This document shows positions 10,726-22,500 of a stretch of DNA of 64,000 nucleotides, one piece after another. The notes beneath the pieces are model-generated. The model did no database searches, was not told where the DNA came from, and saw only the letters and a program-made list of their open reading frames with translations. The DNA is from Acanthochromis polyacanthus (lineage: Eukaryota; Chordata; Actinopteri; Pomacentridae): positions 13,691,983 to 13,755,982 of the forward strand of contig NC_067122.1 of assembly GCF_021347895.1 (NCBI RefSeq), in the 5' to 3' direction. Every line of letters starts with the position of its first letter. The first letter of the stretch is position 1. A program made the translations under genes and the position numbers.

Positions 10726-13417
10726 ATTAGGTTTATTGTTGATTTTGGGAGGTTAATTTGAATTTGGCTGCAAGTAAACATGCTGAAAGAGGCCAACCTA
10801 GTTCCTTCCAAGGCACCGGTACTGCAGCTCTAAAGAAAGGCAGCTTTTTATCTTCTTGACTTTCCAGGTGATTCAGAAAGATTATACCCCTGTGCTATAT
10901 TTGTCTGGTCTGGTGTAATTGTGCTTGCTACCAGGGTGAGAGATCTGTCTTGGCAGGGATGGTGGAACTAGGAATGAGATACTCGAAGCGTGTTTGTCTA
11001 ATGAGCTTAGGGGTACAGTTGTGCGTACGTGTCATATTTATTTATTTTATCCTGTTTTTTATTTTTACAACCTCCAGGTAAGTAGCCTTGTCAAACTCTG
11101 AGAGAGATGAGCCAGGCCCACACAAGTTCCCTTTTTTCTCTCTGCGCTCTTTCTTCACGCTACACACGGTCGTGGTTTCTAATGCGCCTGGTGACAGATC
11201 AGTTGTCAGTGGGAGTACAACATAATTATGTTCCATTTTGCATTTCCACCTAATGGAATACGCAAACATTATGGAGATGAGAAAAAAGCAGACAGTAACG
11301 ATTCCCTCCTTACCTGAGCTAATTCTGTCTGAGGAGAAATCTCCTTCAAGCAGCACTTTGCTCTTAAACATGAGAGTTTGATAAATGCATGTATGTGTGT
11401 GCTCAGGGTGAATAGGCGTGTCGATGAAATACGTCTGTGAAGGAATTTTATCGTCTAATGTTCTCCCGTCGAGCGTGCCATAAACAGCACGGTGTCATCT
11501 GAATTTAAGAATGTCAAACACTGTCAGAGTAATTTTCACTGTTTGGTATTTACCTGCTCTCTTGTGACAGACAGACAGATGCACTGTGGTCTGTTCATAT
11601 TCGCTGCTAACACTGTTCAGCTAAACTTCAACAAAGGGAAAAGATTTTTAGCTGAGGCATGCTTCATATCACCTAAATCTCCCTCTGTAGCTGCAGCCAC
11701 TGTGACCAGAGTGTTGACTCGGGGGGTGGGGGGGTGTTGCAGCAGCAGCAGGATGAGATGCTGGCAGACCACCAGCCTCTCAACCAAGACCCCAGGAACA
11801 GCGCTGTGCTGTGAGGCCATTTTGGCAGAGCGGCGAAACTGCATTACTATAGCTTCTGAATTCATCACGCAATGCACACCGGCCCAAAAGGCATCCCTCA
11901 CATAGAAGCGGAAGCCAGTTGCACATACTCCCTATGCATTTAATGAAGGAGGAGGTTACTGCACACGCTCTACAGGTTAAATAAAAATTGCAGGAGTATG
12001 CTGGAGGCTGAGGCATTTGCTATCGTGAGGTGAGCTTTGCGGTCGAAAAAACACCCACAACCCTGTGTTCTCCACCTCCTCCTTCTGTGTAACACACTCT
12101 CAGCAGCCAGCTCCGAAGGCTTTGTGTCTGGTTGCACACAGAAGCCAGCGCAGGGTTCCCCGTCTTGTGATACCTGATCCTGGTCAACATCTCTGAACTT
12201 TAACCTCCCCACAGTGCAGCGGCTTTGCCCCATTATCCTCAGTGCATCTCTGGATTCACTTCCTTTCTATATATTGTTTTTTTGCATAAAGATGAGGTCA
12301 TTGCTTCATCATTACACATTTTAACATGGACTTTGTGCTTTTGACTGTTAATTGTAGTGAGTACCTTGATATTTAGGCTAAAGTGGTCAAATTCAAAGAA
12401 AGGTGGTGAAATTCAAAATAAATCCCTTTTTCTGGCCTTCAGGTGGTCAACATAATAACTTAAACACGATGGTGTTAGCATGCTACCATTAGCATGCAGA
12501 GTAAGTAGCCACTGTGCATATGAACGACCAAACACAGCTGCGTGGCCTTGTACACTCTGCAAATGAATCTTTTTTATCATCACTTAATCTGTCAATTTTT
12601 TTTCCCAAAACCCAATTCATCTTGAAAAAAAAAGTGCTTTTCACAAGGCCCAAGGTTATGTCTTTATACGTCTTGATTTGTTTGGCCAAAATTTCTTAAA
12701 TTTGCCAAGATATTAAAGCAGTGAAAGCTGAATATCCTCATGTTTTGGAGGACGGAAACCAAAAGATTTTAGCATATTTGACAAAAACAAATTGATTCTG
12801 TTTGACTAACTAATTCCTAAAATCTCTGACCATTGATTAAGCTGCTGGAAACTCATTTCTGTGAGTCAAAGTCAAATATTTAGGATTTTTTCCTGACTGA
12901 AATAGGCTTAGATGCAACTCTACATTGTTGCCTTCTGTGAAATGTGCAGATTTATGAAGTCTCTGCTTTTCTTCATCCACCCCTCCCTGTTCTCTGCAGC
13001 AGGAGGACACCAGATAAATTGCACCGCTGCTCAAACACAGTAAAACTACTCTACACTACATAAGGGCGAGTTGTAATATTGGGGGAATTCAGCCATAAGT
13101 GTGAGCAGGAAACTGATTCTGAAAATGAATAATAATATAGAAAGGTCTAATCTGCAGGTTGAAAGGATTGGTTTGTTAAACTCCACAAGTCTGAAGCCAT
13201 GTTTTTTGGACAATAAAACACTCAATGGTCATATTAGCAGAGCAAAAAAAAAAAAAAAAAAAGATTTTTAGCAGTGTGGGTTTTCAGTTGTTTTAGCACT
13301 AAAATGAACTGACCTCAATGCATTAATTCATATGCTACATAACAGACTCTTTCACTCACCATCCAGGATCAACTGTATAAATGTCTCCAGCTATCAGACC
13401 ATAACACATTTATTTAC
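10726..13417. other. Unassigned unique sequence
   Basis: No gene, RNA or repeat family was recognised. Visible items are a G-rich run near 11719-11736 (GGGGGGTGGGGGGG) and a 19-nt A run at 13244-13262. Open frames of up to 137 codons (11492-11905) have no recognisable domain and are countered by equally long frames on the other strand, so they are probably chance. Confidence 0.6.
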
Positions 13418-13420
13418 TCA

Positions 13421-13445
13421 ATTCAATTCAATTCAATTCAATTCA
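13421..13445. repeat. (ATTCA)n tail of the LINE
   Basis: This is a run of ATTCA units immediately next to ATTTTATTTATATAGCG. It is the simple-repeat 3' tail, seen on the plus strand, of the minus-strand L2 LINE. Confidence 0.9.
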
Positions 13446-14253
13446 ATTTTATTTATATAGCGTCAATTACAGTCAAATCGTCTCAAGACGCTTTACAGAA
13501 CCCATATGCCTGACCCCCAGAGCAAGCCCAAAGGCGACAGTGGCAAGGAAAAACACCCTTTTAACAGGGAAGAAACCTCGAGCAGAACCCGGCTCTAAAT
13601 AGGGGGGACCCATCTGCCTGCTGGCCGGGCGGGTTGAGAAGGACAGAAGAGGGCAAGGGGGAGGGATGGGAGAAGAGGGAGGGGTGAGAAAGCAAGGAAA
13701 ACACAACACACATTTGAATACATGCATGACAGGATATGTGACACAGACAAAGTATAAGCTAACATTGAAAACTGACTCATAGTTTACTCTTATGATGTAC
13801 GGCTCTGACATTAAACATACTCCTTATATAGCTAGCAGTAAAATTCAAACAGTATGTAAGTTAGCATAACAGTATATTGAAGGCGATGCAGAGTTGACTC
13901 GTGGAAAAAGGGAATTGGAAGCAGAGGGCTGGTGGAAGGTCAGTAGCAGCATCCCACAGTGGACATGGTGGAGACTGGACCAGCTGGTGGAACATCAACC
14001 GCAGATCTGAAGCATCCAGCTCTGGGACCAGGGACACTCGGAGAAATAGCACAGGGGGAAACAGAGTGAATGTACTGCAATAACGGTATACATATTAAAT
14101 GTAAAGGTAGATAGAGAAGGGCTCAGTGCGTCAAGAAAAGTCCCCCAGCAGCCTAGGCCTATAGCAGCATGACTAGGGGCAGAACGAAGGGACGTCCAAG
14201 AGGGGGTCAGCTGTACAATGAAGACACAAGCCGAACCTCTGTGGGTCACCCAG

Positions 14254-17200
14254 TCAGCCCCAACTATAAGATTTGTCAAAAAGGAACGCTTTAAGCCTGG
14301 TCTTAAAAATAGAGAGGGTGTCTGCCTCCCGAACCCAAACTGGGAGCAGGTTCCACAGGAGAGGCGCCTGATAACTGAAGGCTCTGCCTCCCATTCTACT
14401 TTTAGAAATTCTAGGAACAACAAGTAAGCCTGCAGTTGAGAGCGAAGAGTTCTACTAGGATAATAAGGTACTATCAGATCTTTAAGATATGATGGAGATT
14501 GGTTATTAAGAGCTTTATATGTCAGAAGAAGGATTTTAAATTCTATTCTGGATTTAACAGGAAGCCAGTGAAGAGAAGCAAGTATAGGGGAAATATGATC
14601 TCTTTTGCTAACTCCTGTCAGTACTCTCGCAGCAGCGTTTTGGATCAACTGTAGATGTTTGAGAGAGCTATTTGGACAACCCGATAATAAGGAATTGCAA
14701 TAGTCAAGCCTGGAAGTAACAAAAGCATGAACTAATTTTTCTGCATCACTCTGAGACAGAATGTTCCTGATTTTTACAATATTACGCAGGTGAAAAAGGA
14801 AGTCCTACAGACTTGCTTTATGTGTGAGTTAAAGGACATGTCCTGGTCAAAAATAACTCCAAGATTCCTCACAGTAGTACTGGAGGCCAATGTGATGCCA
14901 TCCAGAGTAACTATTTGCTTTGAAAGCGAGTTTCTAAGATGTTTGGGGCCAAATACAATGACTTCAGTTTTGTCTGAATTTAGCAGTAGGAAGTTAAAAG
15001 TCATCCAGGTTTTAATGTCCTTAAGACAATCTTGCAGTCTAGCTAACTGATCAGTTTCATCTGGCTTCATAGATAAATACAATTGTGTGTCATCTGCATA
15101 ACAATGGAAGTTAATACAATGCCTTCCTAATAATATTGCCTAAAGGAAGCATGTATAATGTGAAAAGTATCGGTCCTAAGACAGAACCCTGAGGAACTCC
15201 GTGATTAACTTTAGTCTGCTCAGAAGAGTTATTGTTGACATGCACAAACTGGAACCTATCTGATAAGTAGGATTTAAACCAATCCAGTGCTGTCCCTTTA
15301 ATGCCAATTGAATATTCTAGACGCTGTAATAAAATTTTGTGGTCGATTGTGTCAAACGCTGCACTAAGATCTAACAAAACAAGTATAGAGACTAGTCCAT
15401 TATCTGATGCTATGAGAAGGTCATTAGTAACTTTCACTAGAGCTGTTTCTGTGCTATGATGCACTCTGAAGCCTGACTGAAACATTTCAAACAAATTATT
15501 CCTTTGTAGGTGTTCACACAATTGATTTGCAACTGTTCTTTCCAGAATTTTAGAGAGAAATGGTAGGTTGGATATCGGTCTATAGTTAGCTAACACATCT
15601 GGATCTAAAGTGGGCTTTTTAAGCAAAGGTTTGATGACAGCAACCTTAAAAGCCTGTGGTACATAGCTGTTTACTAGAGAGAGATTAATCAGATCTAACA
15701 TTGAAGAATTAATTAAAGGTAAAATTAATTAAAGGTAAAATCTCCTTGAAGAGTCTAGTTGGGATAGGATCTAAAAGACATGTTGATGGTTTTGGATGTA
15801 GAAACTGTTGAATTAGTTCAGAGAGACATATAGGAGTGAAGAATTCTAAAGATTCATCAGGTCTAACAGCCAATTCAAAAGCATCTGTGACATTTGTAGG
15901 AAGGGCCAGATTAATTTTATCTCTAATCAGAAACTATTTTATGCGTAAAGAAGCTCATGAAGTCGTTACTGGTTAAAAACTAAAGGAATACAAGGTTCAA
16001 CAGAGCTCTGACTCTTTGTCAGCCTGGCTACAGTGCTAAAGAGAAACCGAGGGTTGTTCTTGTTCTCATCTATTAAAGATGAATAATAAGTTGTCCTGGC
16101 ATTATGAAGAGCTTTTTTATAGATTACTAGACTATTTTTCCAAGCCACATACACTACCTCTGAATTAGTGGAATACCACTTTCTTTCCAGCTTTCGGGAT
16201 GCCTGCTTTAAAGTCCGCAGCTGGGAATTATACCAAGGAGCAAGTCTTCTCTGAGATATAACTTTCTTTTTTACAGGTGCAACACTATCAAGAGTTGTAC
16301 GCAGTGAGGCTGAAGCATTATTAACATAATAATCCACTTCTGTGGGGGTAAAATAATAATATTTGCCTTCTGATTTATCAGTAAATGTTGCTGAAGTAAA
16401 CAGTGAGGGTATTATTTCCTTAAATTTAGATACTGAATTGTCAGACAAACACCTACTGTAATGATATTTGTTTCTCAGCTGCTAAACAATCCTTTACTTT
16501 AAATTGAAATGTTATCATAAAATGGTCAGAAAGAAGAGGGTTCTGGGGAAATAACTGGTTAACTCTTCAATTTCTAAGCCATAAGTCAGGACAAGGTCAA
16601 GAGTGTGATTAAAACTATGAGTTGGTTTATTTACATGTTGAGAAAACCCAATTGAGTCTAATAATGAATTAAAAGCTCTTGTAAGGCTGTCGCTGTCTAC
16701 GTCAACATGAAATGTTAAAGTCACCCACAATAATAACTTTGTCTGAACTGAGCACTAATTCAGATAAAAAGTCTGAGAATTGAGATAAAACTCAGAATAA
16801 GGAGGCAGGAGGACGATATATAACAACAAATTAAAACTGGTTTCTGAGCTTTCAAATTTGGATGAGAGAGACTAAGAGTGAGATTTTCAAATGAAGCTGT
16901 AATCAGGTTTAGGCCTCTGGTTCAGTTTTAAACTAGGATGGTAGATTGCTGCTACTCCTCCTCCTCGGCCTGTGATTCGAGGAATATGACAGTTACTATG
17001 ACTAAGGGGGAGTTGATTCGTTTAGGCTAACAAATTCTTCCCTGCTGCAACCAGGTTTCAGTCAAACAGAACAAATCAATCTGGTGATCAGTTATCAACT
17101 CATTTACTAGCAGAGATTTAGACAAGAGAGATCTAATATTTAACAGACCACATTTAATTTTCCTGTCTCTTTGCTCTGTTGAAATAGAGTATTAATTTTT

Positions 17201-17376
17201 ATTAAATTTTTGTGGTTACTATTTCTTTTGTATATTTTTGATTTGATTAATTTATTGAATTTTGGTGGTCGGGGGACAGACACAGTCTCAATAAAATTAA
17301 CTGAATTAACTGAATTACTGGAGGGTGACAGCTGTGAGGAAACTGCAGAGAGGTGTGTAAGACTACAGCTCTGCAT
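14254..17376 (-). pseudogene. L2 LINE ORF2 relic: AP endonuclease and reverse transcriptase
   Basis: The intact protein would nick target DNA and copy the LINE RNA in place. Endonuclease signs are LLNIRSL (near 17125-17150), LTETWL (near 17051-17066), RGGGVA (near 16950), VGDFN (near 16711-16730) and an SDH motif near 16530. RT signs are [28 protein letters not shown] (motif A), [10 protein letters not shown] (motif B), YADD at 15089-15100 (motif C) and LNSDKTEVIVFGP. The C-terminal region has HWLPVKSRIEFKILLLTYK, and the stop codon is at 14254-14256. Frameshifts are visible after GDFNI, just before YADD (about 15110-15125, one extra base) and near 14430. A 16-bp tandem duplication lies at 15709-15740. 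The catalytic Asp residues survive, but no frame joins them. The start codon is not certain. Confidence 0.92.
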
Positions 17377-17397
17377 CCTGGTCTTAACTCTGGGTTG

Positions 17398-18233
17398 TCA
17401 TGCTTTAGGAGTACTAATAAAATCAGCCATATTCCTAGAAATGAGAGCTGCACCAGCCAAAGTGGGATGGATGCCGTCTCTCCTAATCAGACCAGGTTTT
17501 CCCCAAAAAGAGCTCCAATTATCAATAAAGCCCACGTCGTTTGATGGACACCACATAGACAACCAGCGGCGAAACGACGACATGCGGCTAAACGTGTCAT
17601 CGCTGGTCAGATCAGGCAAGGGTCCAGAGAAAACTACGGAGTCCGACATGGTTTTGGCGAAAGTACACACCGATGCCACGCTAATTTTGGTGACCTCCGA
17701 ATGGCGTAACGGGTGTCGTTACCGCCGACGTGAATAACAATCTTACTATATTTACGATTATCTTAGCCAGCAGTTTCAAATTTGCTTCTATGTCGCCCGC
17801 TCTGGCCCCTGGGAGCATTTAAACTATGGTCGCTGGTGTCGCTAGCTTCACGTTTCTGACTATGGAGCTGCCAATGATCAGAGTTGGTTTCTCAGCGGGT
17901 GTGTCGCTGAGCGGGGAAAAACGATTAGAAACATGAAGCGGTTTTGTGGTGAGCCGGGACAGCAGGCTTGAGTTTAGGACTGTTTTCCTACGAACTGTCA
18001 CCCATCCACCCGGCTGTTCGGGCCGCTGCTAAGGGACGGCTAACAGATGGCTACACAAGCTAAGCTATTGCGGTCCGCACGGCTAAGGGGGCCTGGCTAG
18101 CTGCTAGCGGGTTATTTTCCATGGTGCGGAGCCGCGATTCCAATTCGGAGAGCCTCGCCTCCAGAACTACAAAAAGACTGCACTTATTACATATATCGTT
18201 ATCACTAAAGGAGGCAGAGGAATAACTAAACAT
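17398..18233 (-). pseudogene. L2 LINE ORF1 relic with SGNH-esterase domain
   Basis: The likely start is the ATG at 18231-18233 (MFSYSSASFSDNDICNKC), followed by a short coiled coil (LEARLSELESRLRTME). Then come the SGNH-hydrolase blocks: [11 protein letters not shown] (block I, with GSS where GDS is usual) near 17860, HVGGNDTR (block III, GGND at 17715-17726) and RDGIHPT (block V) near 17461-17487. Esterase-type ORF1 proteins are known in the L2/CR1 group, where they are thought to aid membrane or RNP handling. Between 17690 and 18060 the reading frame changes at least twice, so the protein is broken. The blocks and their order make the assignment secure. Confidence 0.88.
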
Positions 18234-18360
18234 GGTGGCACACTGAGCAGGAGAGAGAGGGAGAGGAAGAAGCAGAAGCCATGCTAACACCACAACACAG
18301 TGCTGAAACAGGAACAGGAAATGACGCAATAACGCTCACCGTAACGTCAGACGTCCCTCT

Positions 18361-19137
18361 GTTGAACACTTACAGACACTCAGGCTTCCTCCCCAGACAT
18401 TCAAACCAATGATCTGTCCTCTTCATCTTGTGTTTTTTCTTCCTCTCAACCCTTAGATTCACTGCAAGTCACTTGTCGCCATGTTTGTTCAGCCTGCCCT
18501 GCCGGAGTGTTACTACTTACAAATCAATATATTTTTTTTTTGTACATGAAATTTTGAAATGAGACAGACAGCCAATGTGTCTTCTGTGTCACTGTACTTC
18601 AAGTGCCGGCTGGTAACACTATGCCCACCGATGAGACCTGACGCTGAGCGATGGTGGTGTTAAGCTAACCAGGGAAATGTAATACTGCCAGATTCCTGCA
18701 AGAGATTGTGCTTTGGGATGTAGGGGTCAAATTAATATACTGCATGCTCAGTGATGATTATTGCTGTTCCTGCTGCATTCAGGATGGCGTCACAGTTCAT
18801 TGCTCCTTCTTATACCTCCTTTTCTCCATCCTGCCTCACCCCACCCACATCCAGGAGACATGTCTCCCAGCAGGGAGAGGGTCAGCTCAGAGGAGACTTC
18901 AACCTGTCAGAAAAAATTCACATCTAGCCCCTCATGCCTCCCTTCACCGTCCAACCCTTCTGTCTCCCACATCTCCCGTGCTCTCTCTCTGGCACCCATC
19001 ACTCCTCTTTTCCTCTGCTACCCTCCTCCTCTTGCCATTTGATTCAGATCACTGAGTTAGCCTCCGTCTCCTTTGTCTGAGGTCCCATTTTGCCAGGCAG
19101 ATGGACAGGAGCAGAGAAGATGGACTCACATCCAGAG

Positions 19138-19140
<3 letters not shown>
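18361..19140. other. Unassigned sequence
   Basis: No gene was recognised. A pyrimidine-rich stretch lies at about 18790-19040. The LINE 5' boundary is somewhere near the left end of this interval. Confidence 0.5.

Positions 19141-19224
<84 letters not shown>
19141..19224. repeat. (TG)42 microsatellite
   Basis: This is an uninterrupted run of 42 TG units. Frames through it encode only Val-Cys or Thr-His runs. Confidence 0.98.
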
Positions 19225-19227
<3 letters not shown>

Positions 19228-21430
19228 ACGAGGTTGAGGGAGAGAAAGAAAAGGAAGAGAGAGACTGAAACTTTTCTGGGAGGTAAAATGTCAAACAGCG
19301 ATGAAGTGAGGAGACTTTCATCTGTCAAACCTGTGTGAGGTCTTGCCTTTCAGGCTACTGAGTGACAAGGCTGCAGTTAAAAGAGAGCTGAGATGCGAAA
19401 GTGAGGGCGACAGAATGAGTTTACCTCTTATTCAGTTAGCTTGTCATACAATATCAGCCGTATCTGTACATGCCATATTCTACCTCAGCCAATGCGTGCC
19501 ATCAAAGGGTTTTTTGTTTTTTTAAAGCAACGTAAAAAAGTATGAGGCCAATAAAGTTCTGCTTTAAAAATAGTCAACATGAGTGAGATTAGTAATCAAA
19601 TATGTTGTCTTTTTTCTGGCTGCATGATCTTTTGAAGTTACAATATGGCCAAAAAGGGGCTACAAATGACTGACTCACTGTGTTACTCACTGACATGCCC
19701 TACATTGCTTACTACTAAGCTCATGCTCTTTGCCCACAGCAGTGCCTCCACACACAACACAGACACAGGCCTAAGAATAGAGGCGGGATTGATGGATGTA
19801 AAAAGGGAGGAAGGGAGCTTGGTAATTGAGTAAGTGCCCTTCTGGATGTGGAAGCCTGAATAAAAAGTATTCTTTATAAAAAGCCTTTCTTGGGATCATT
19901 TCACTCAAAAGTACATAAAAGCTCTTTCAAAGTTTCTCTGTGTTCTTTGCCCTCAACTGAAATAGTCCCTGCGGAGAATGCAGAAATACACAAACACTCA
20001 CGCACTCCATCCTGAAAGACAAGGATAAAAGGGTTGACCCCGCGAATACAAACTTACATGCGTGCACACAAATACACACTGGCGCAAACACTCATAAAAA
20101 ATACAGGGCATTCCATTCAGGCCTTGCATTTTTTTCAGCTCTGCATCTTAACCCAAGATTATTAATAATGCTCTAGTTGAAACATAACAACTCATTTAGC
20201 ACAGAAGGGTTTAAAGTGTGCATGCAAGCAAACAGGTAGACTTTCATCATTGTCGCACCCAGCAGCAAATAATGACCAGCACGCTCGAGGAATGGCCATC
20301 AGAGATAAAGGCGAGAAGGAAATGCATGATTTCACTCAGGAGAGACTTTTGTCACTCAGCTGTGGAGGAGTGTGACGAGAGAGAGGACGAACAGGAGCTG
20401 CTGTAACCAGGAGACAAACCTACGGCATGATGTAAACACAAAACTGCACTGTCAGTGCTGAGCTAGATAAACAGGCTGAGAAAGAGACATCAAGAAGTTC
20501 ATTTCAGCGCTGTTTCACATAGGATGCAGGTGATGATGTTCTACATAAATTAATCTATTAGTGATTTTCAATCATCTCAGTTAAAGGCGCCCTGTGAAGC
20601 TTCGAACTGCAGGTAACATAATAAAGGATTGTTTTGTTGAGCAGCTCCTCACTTTGTTCGTTTGTCTTGTGTGGGTGTGAGGGTGTGTGGACTTTACAAA
20701 GAGGGTTATTTCTTAACAACCAGCTCCAAAAGTCCAAATCTACAGACATCATGAAGAAAATCTGATTTAAATTCTGCTTATGAACTGCTAAACAATTAAT
20801 TCATCAGTATTTCTTTCGTAAACTGTTCTGAAAACACTTACTCCTATCAATCTGCACAATCAAGTGGAATGTGTGTGTTTTTCTGTCTCCTGTACTTGTC
20901 TTAAGACATAAGTTGAGCAGATGAAAACTTTTGGGAAATCATATATTAGGTCATGTTTTACAAATATTGTGACTGGATTCTGACATAGTTCAATATTCAC
21001 TGTGTAAAAGATTAAAAATGTCATGAAGCACTGCCATCAAAAATTTGTCATAAAGGAATTTGGAGACCCATGGACAAGAGTTTAAACCCTGCATCAGACA
21101 TGCTGATTACCCAACACCCTAAACTGCGGTCTTGTGATGTCTTAATTGCCAACTTCAATTTGGAATCGATTATTTGTTCAGTCCTGGTCTAGTACTCCAG
21201 GCTGTTTGCTTGATTAGCAGGTGAACAGCACAGATTGTGTGATGTCTTGTAGCAAATCACTTGAATGCAGAAATGTTGCTACTACTGCTACCAAAGACGG
21301 CCTCAGACTCGCTGCCACTACACTTAGGATTACTTTAGCTCTGTGTTTCTGAACAGTGACTTTTGTTTTTCAGCTCTGACATCAAACATAAAAGCATCAG
21401 TAACCATACTAATGGACCATTCTGAAAGAC
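19225..21430. other. Unassigned unique sequence
   Basis: Nothing coding was recognised. The string TTAAAGGCGCCCTGTGAAGC at 20581 resembles the edge of a common fish interspersed repeat, but I could not define its borders. Confidence 0.5.
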
Positions 21431-21439
21431 TAAAGTAAC

Positions 21440-21577
21440 ACTGTAGCCGCTGCATCTCTCACAACCCAGAAGAAACTCAATTCTCACAACAAACACACCA
21501 TCCTTAAAGGGGATGGACATTTAGGTTGTGGTCATGCTAACTGTACTTGTCAAAAAACATAGTAACGATAATAATTC
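21440..21577 (+). repeat. Old dispersed repeat, copy 1, left part
   Basis: CACAACCCAGAAGAAACTCA followed by CACAACAAAC aligns with ACACACCAGGAGAAGCTCAT followed by CACAACAAAC near 41881-41922. The repeat is split here by the DNA transposon at 21580-22322 and continues at 22323. Confidence 0.65.
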
Positions 21578-21579
21578 TA

Positions 21580-22322
21580 GACCCTCCAGAAAAACGTGGA
21601 CAAAAATCCTTGATTATGCGAATAAATATGCGGGGTTTTTATGCCATTTTATGCGGGGAAATTGCAGAAAGTTGCAAAGTATGCGAATAGTTGTGAAATA
21701 TGCAAAAATACGCGCGATTCACCTGCAGTCTGGCTGCGGAGGGATGTGTCCTCTAATCAGACACTGGACTGCTATGGGGTTACTGGACTGACAGCCTGTG
21801 CTTTGGGAGGGGAGAAGCTCACAACAGCACCTGCTGCTTGTTGAGGACAGTAGCTGCAGAATGTCCCAAGTTTTCCTGTCAGTTCTCCAAAACGTCAGAA
21901 AAAGTCGTTAGATTTGTGGCTAGTCACTTTAGACAAAAAAAAAGTCGCTCGGACGCTTTGGAAAGTCGCTAGATTTAGCGAGAAAGTCGCTAAGTTGGCA
22001 ACACTGGCAACGCGCTCCGCATCAGCTCATGCTTCCAGTGTGTGTGTGAATGCGCGAACTGATGACGTCAGGCCGGGCATCACATAAAAACTCGCTCACA
22101 ACTTCATTTATATTGGTTATAGTTTTCTCATTTTATGCGGAAATTGTGAAATCAAGCGGGACCCGCATATTTCTCTTTTTTTCGTGGAAATGTGAGATTC
22201 TTGCGGGAATTATGCGCTGTTTTGCGGGGATTATGCGGGCTTTTGGGAAATAATTGACCCCCGCATAATAAGCAGCATTTTGGTGATTAATGCGGGAATT
22301 CATGCGATTTTTCTGGAGGGTC
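21580..22322. mobile_element. Non-autonomous DNA transposon, 743 bp, TA target site
   Basis: The perfect 15-bp terminal inverted repeat GACCCTCCAGAAAAA is at 21580-21594 and its complement at 22308-22322. TA flanks both sides (21578-21579 and 22323-22324), consistent with a TA target duplication as in the Tc1/mariner group. The interior has many ATGCGGG/ATGCGG motifs near both ends. A central stretch (about 21900-22015) is rich in AGTCGCTAG/AGTCGCTAA and may be a nested fragment. No transposase frame is present. The superfamily is not certain. Confidence 0.85.
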
Positions 22323-22500
22323 TAAAAATGTAATTCATATAATGTGCTTACCTTTATAGAACTTTTACCTAAGTAAATGTACTAACACCAAATTGCAAAA
22401 GTGTAACGTTAAAAATGTTTAAGTATGTAAGACAAATCTGTAAAATGTACATTAATACTAAAGGTAAAAGTAGTCAATTTATTATAGTACAACAGAAAAA
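22323..22500 (+). repeat. Old dispersed repeat, copy 1, right part
   Basis: AAGTAAATGTACTAACACCA then AATTGCAAAAGT near 22372 aligns with AGTAAAAGCACTAATACCAC then ATTGTAAAAGT near 42028. AGTAGTCAAT also occurs in both copies. As I recall, this is an abundant teleost repeat. Confidence 0.65.

Larger units (their letters stand above)
13418..18360 (-). mobile_element. L2-clade LINE, nearly full length, decayed
   Basis: Read on the minus strand, this is a two-ORF non-LTR retrotransposon of about 4.9 kb. It runs from ORF1 (coiled coil plus SGNH esterase) through ORF2 (endonuclease, then reverse transcriptase) and a 3' UTR of about 800 bp to a short tandem tail at 13421-13445. The order, the RT motif set and the tail fit the L2 clade of fish. 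Every coding part is broken by single-base indels, so the copy cannot move on its own. The 5' boundary is approximate, and I did not find a clear target-site duplication. Confidence 0.92.

Noticed and set aside
11719..11736. G-quadruplex
   Set aside because: Only two long G runs separated by one T are visible. Folding is possible but not supported enough to call.
11492..11905. 137-codon plus-strand frame as a gene
   Set aside because: No recognisable domain, overlapping frames of similar size on the other strand, and no supporting splice or promoter features.
13995..14648. Intact 217-codon protein
   Set aside because: Only the first part (HISPILASLHWLPVKSRIEF and following) is L2 ORF2. The rest is a shifted frame through the ORF2 end and 3' UTR.
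17210..17737. 175-codon plus-strand frame
   Set aside because: It is antisense to the LINE ORF1 and the start of ORF2, so it is a shadow frame.
19044..19338. Frames encoding Thr-His or Val-Cys runs
   Set aside because: They are read through the TG microsatellite. The same applies to the frames at 46060-46493 and 49347-49610.
21528..22253. Frames at the DNA transposon as transposase
   Set aside because: They are short and overlapping, have no DDE or zinc-finger motif, and cross the terminal repeat.
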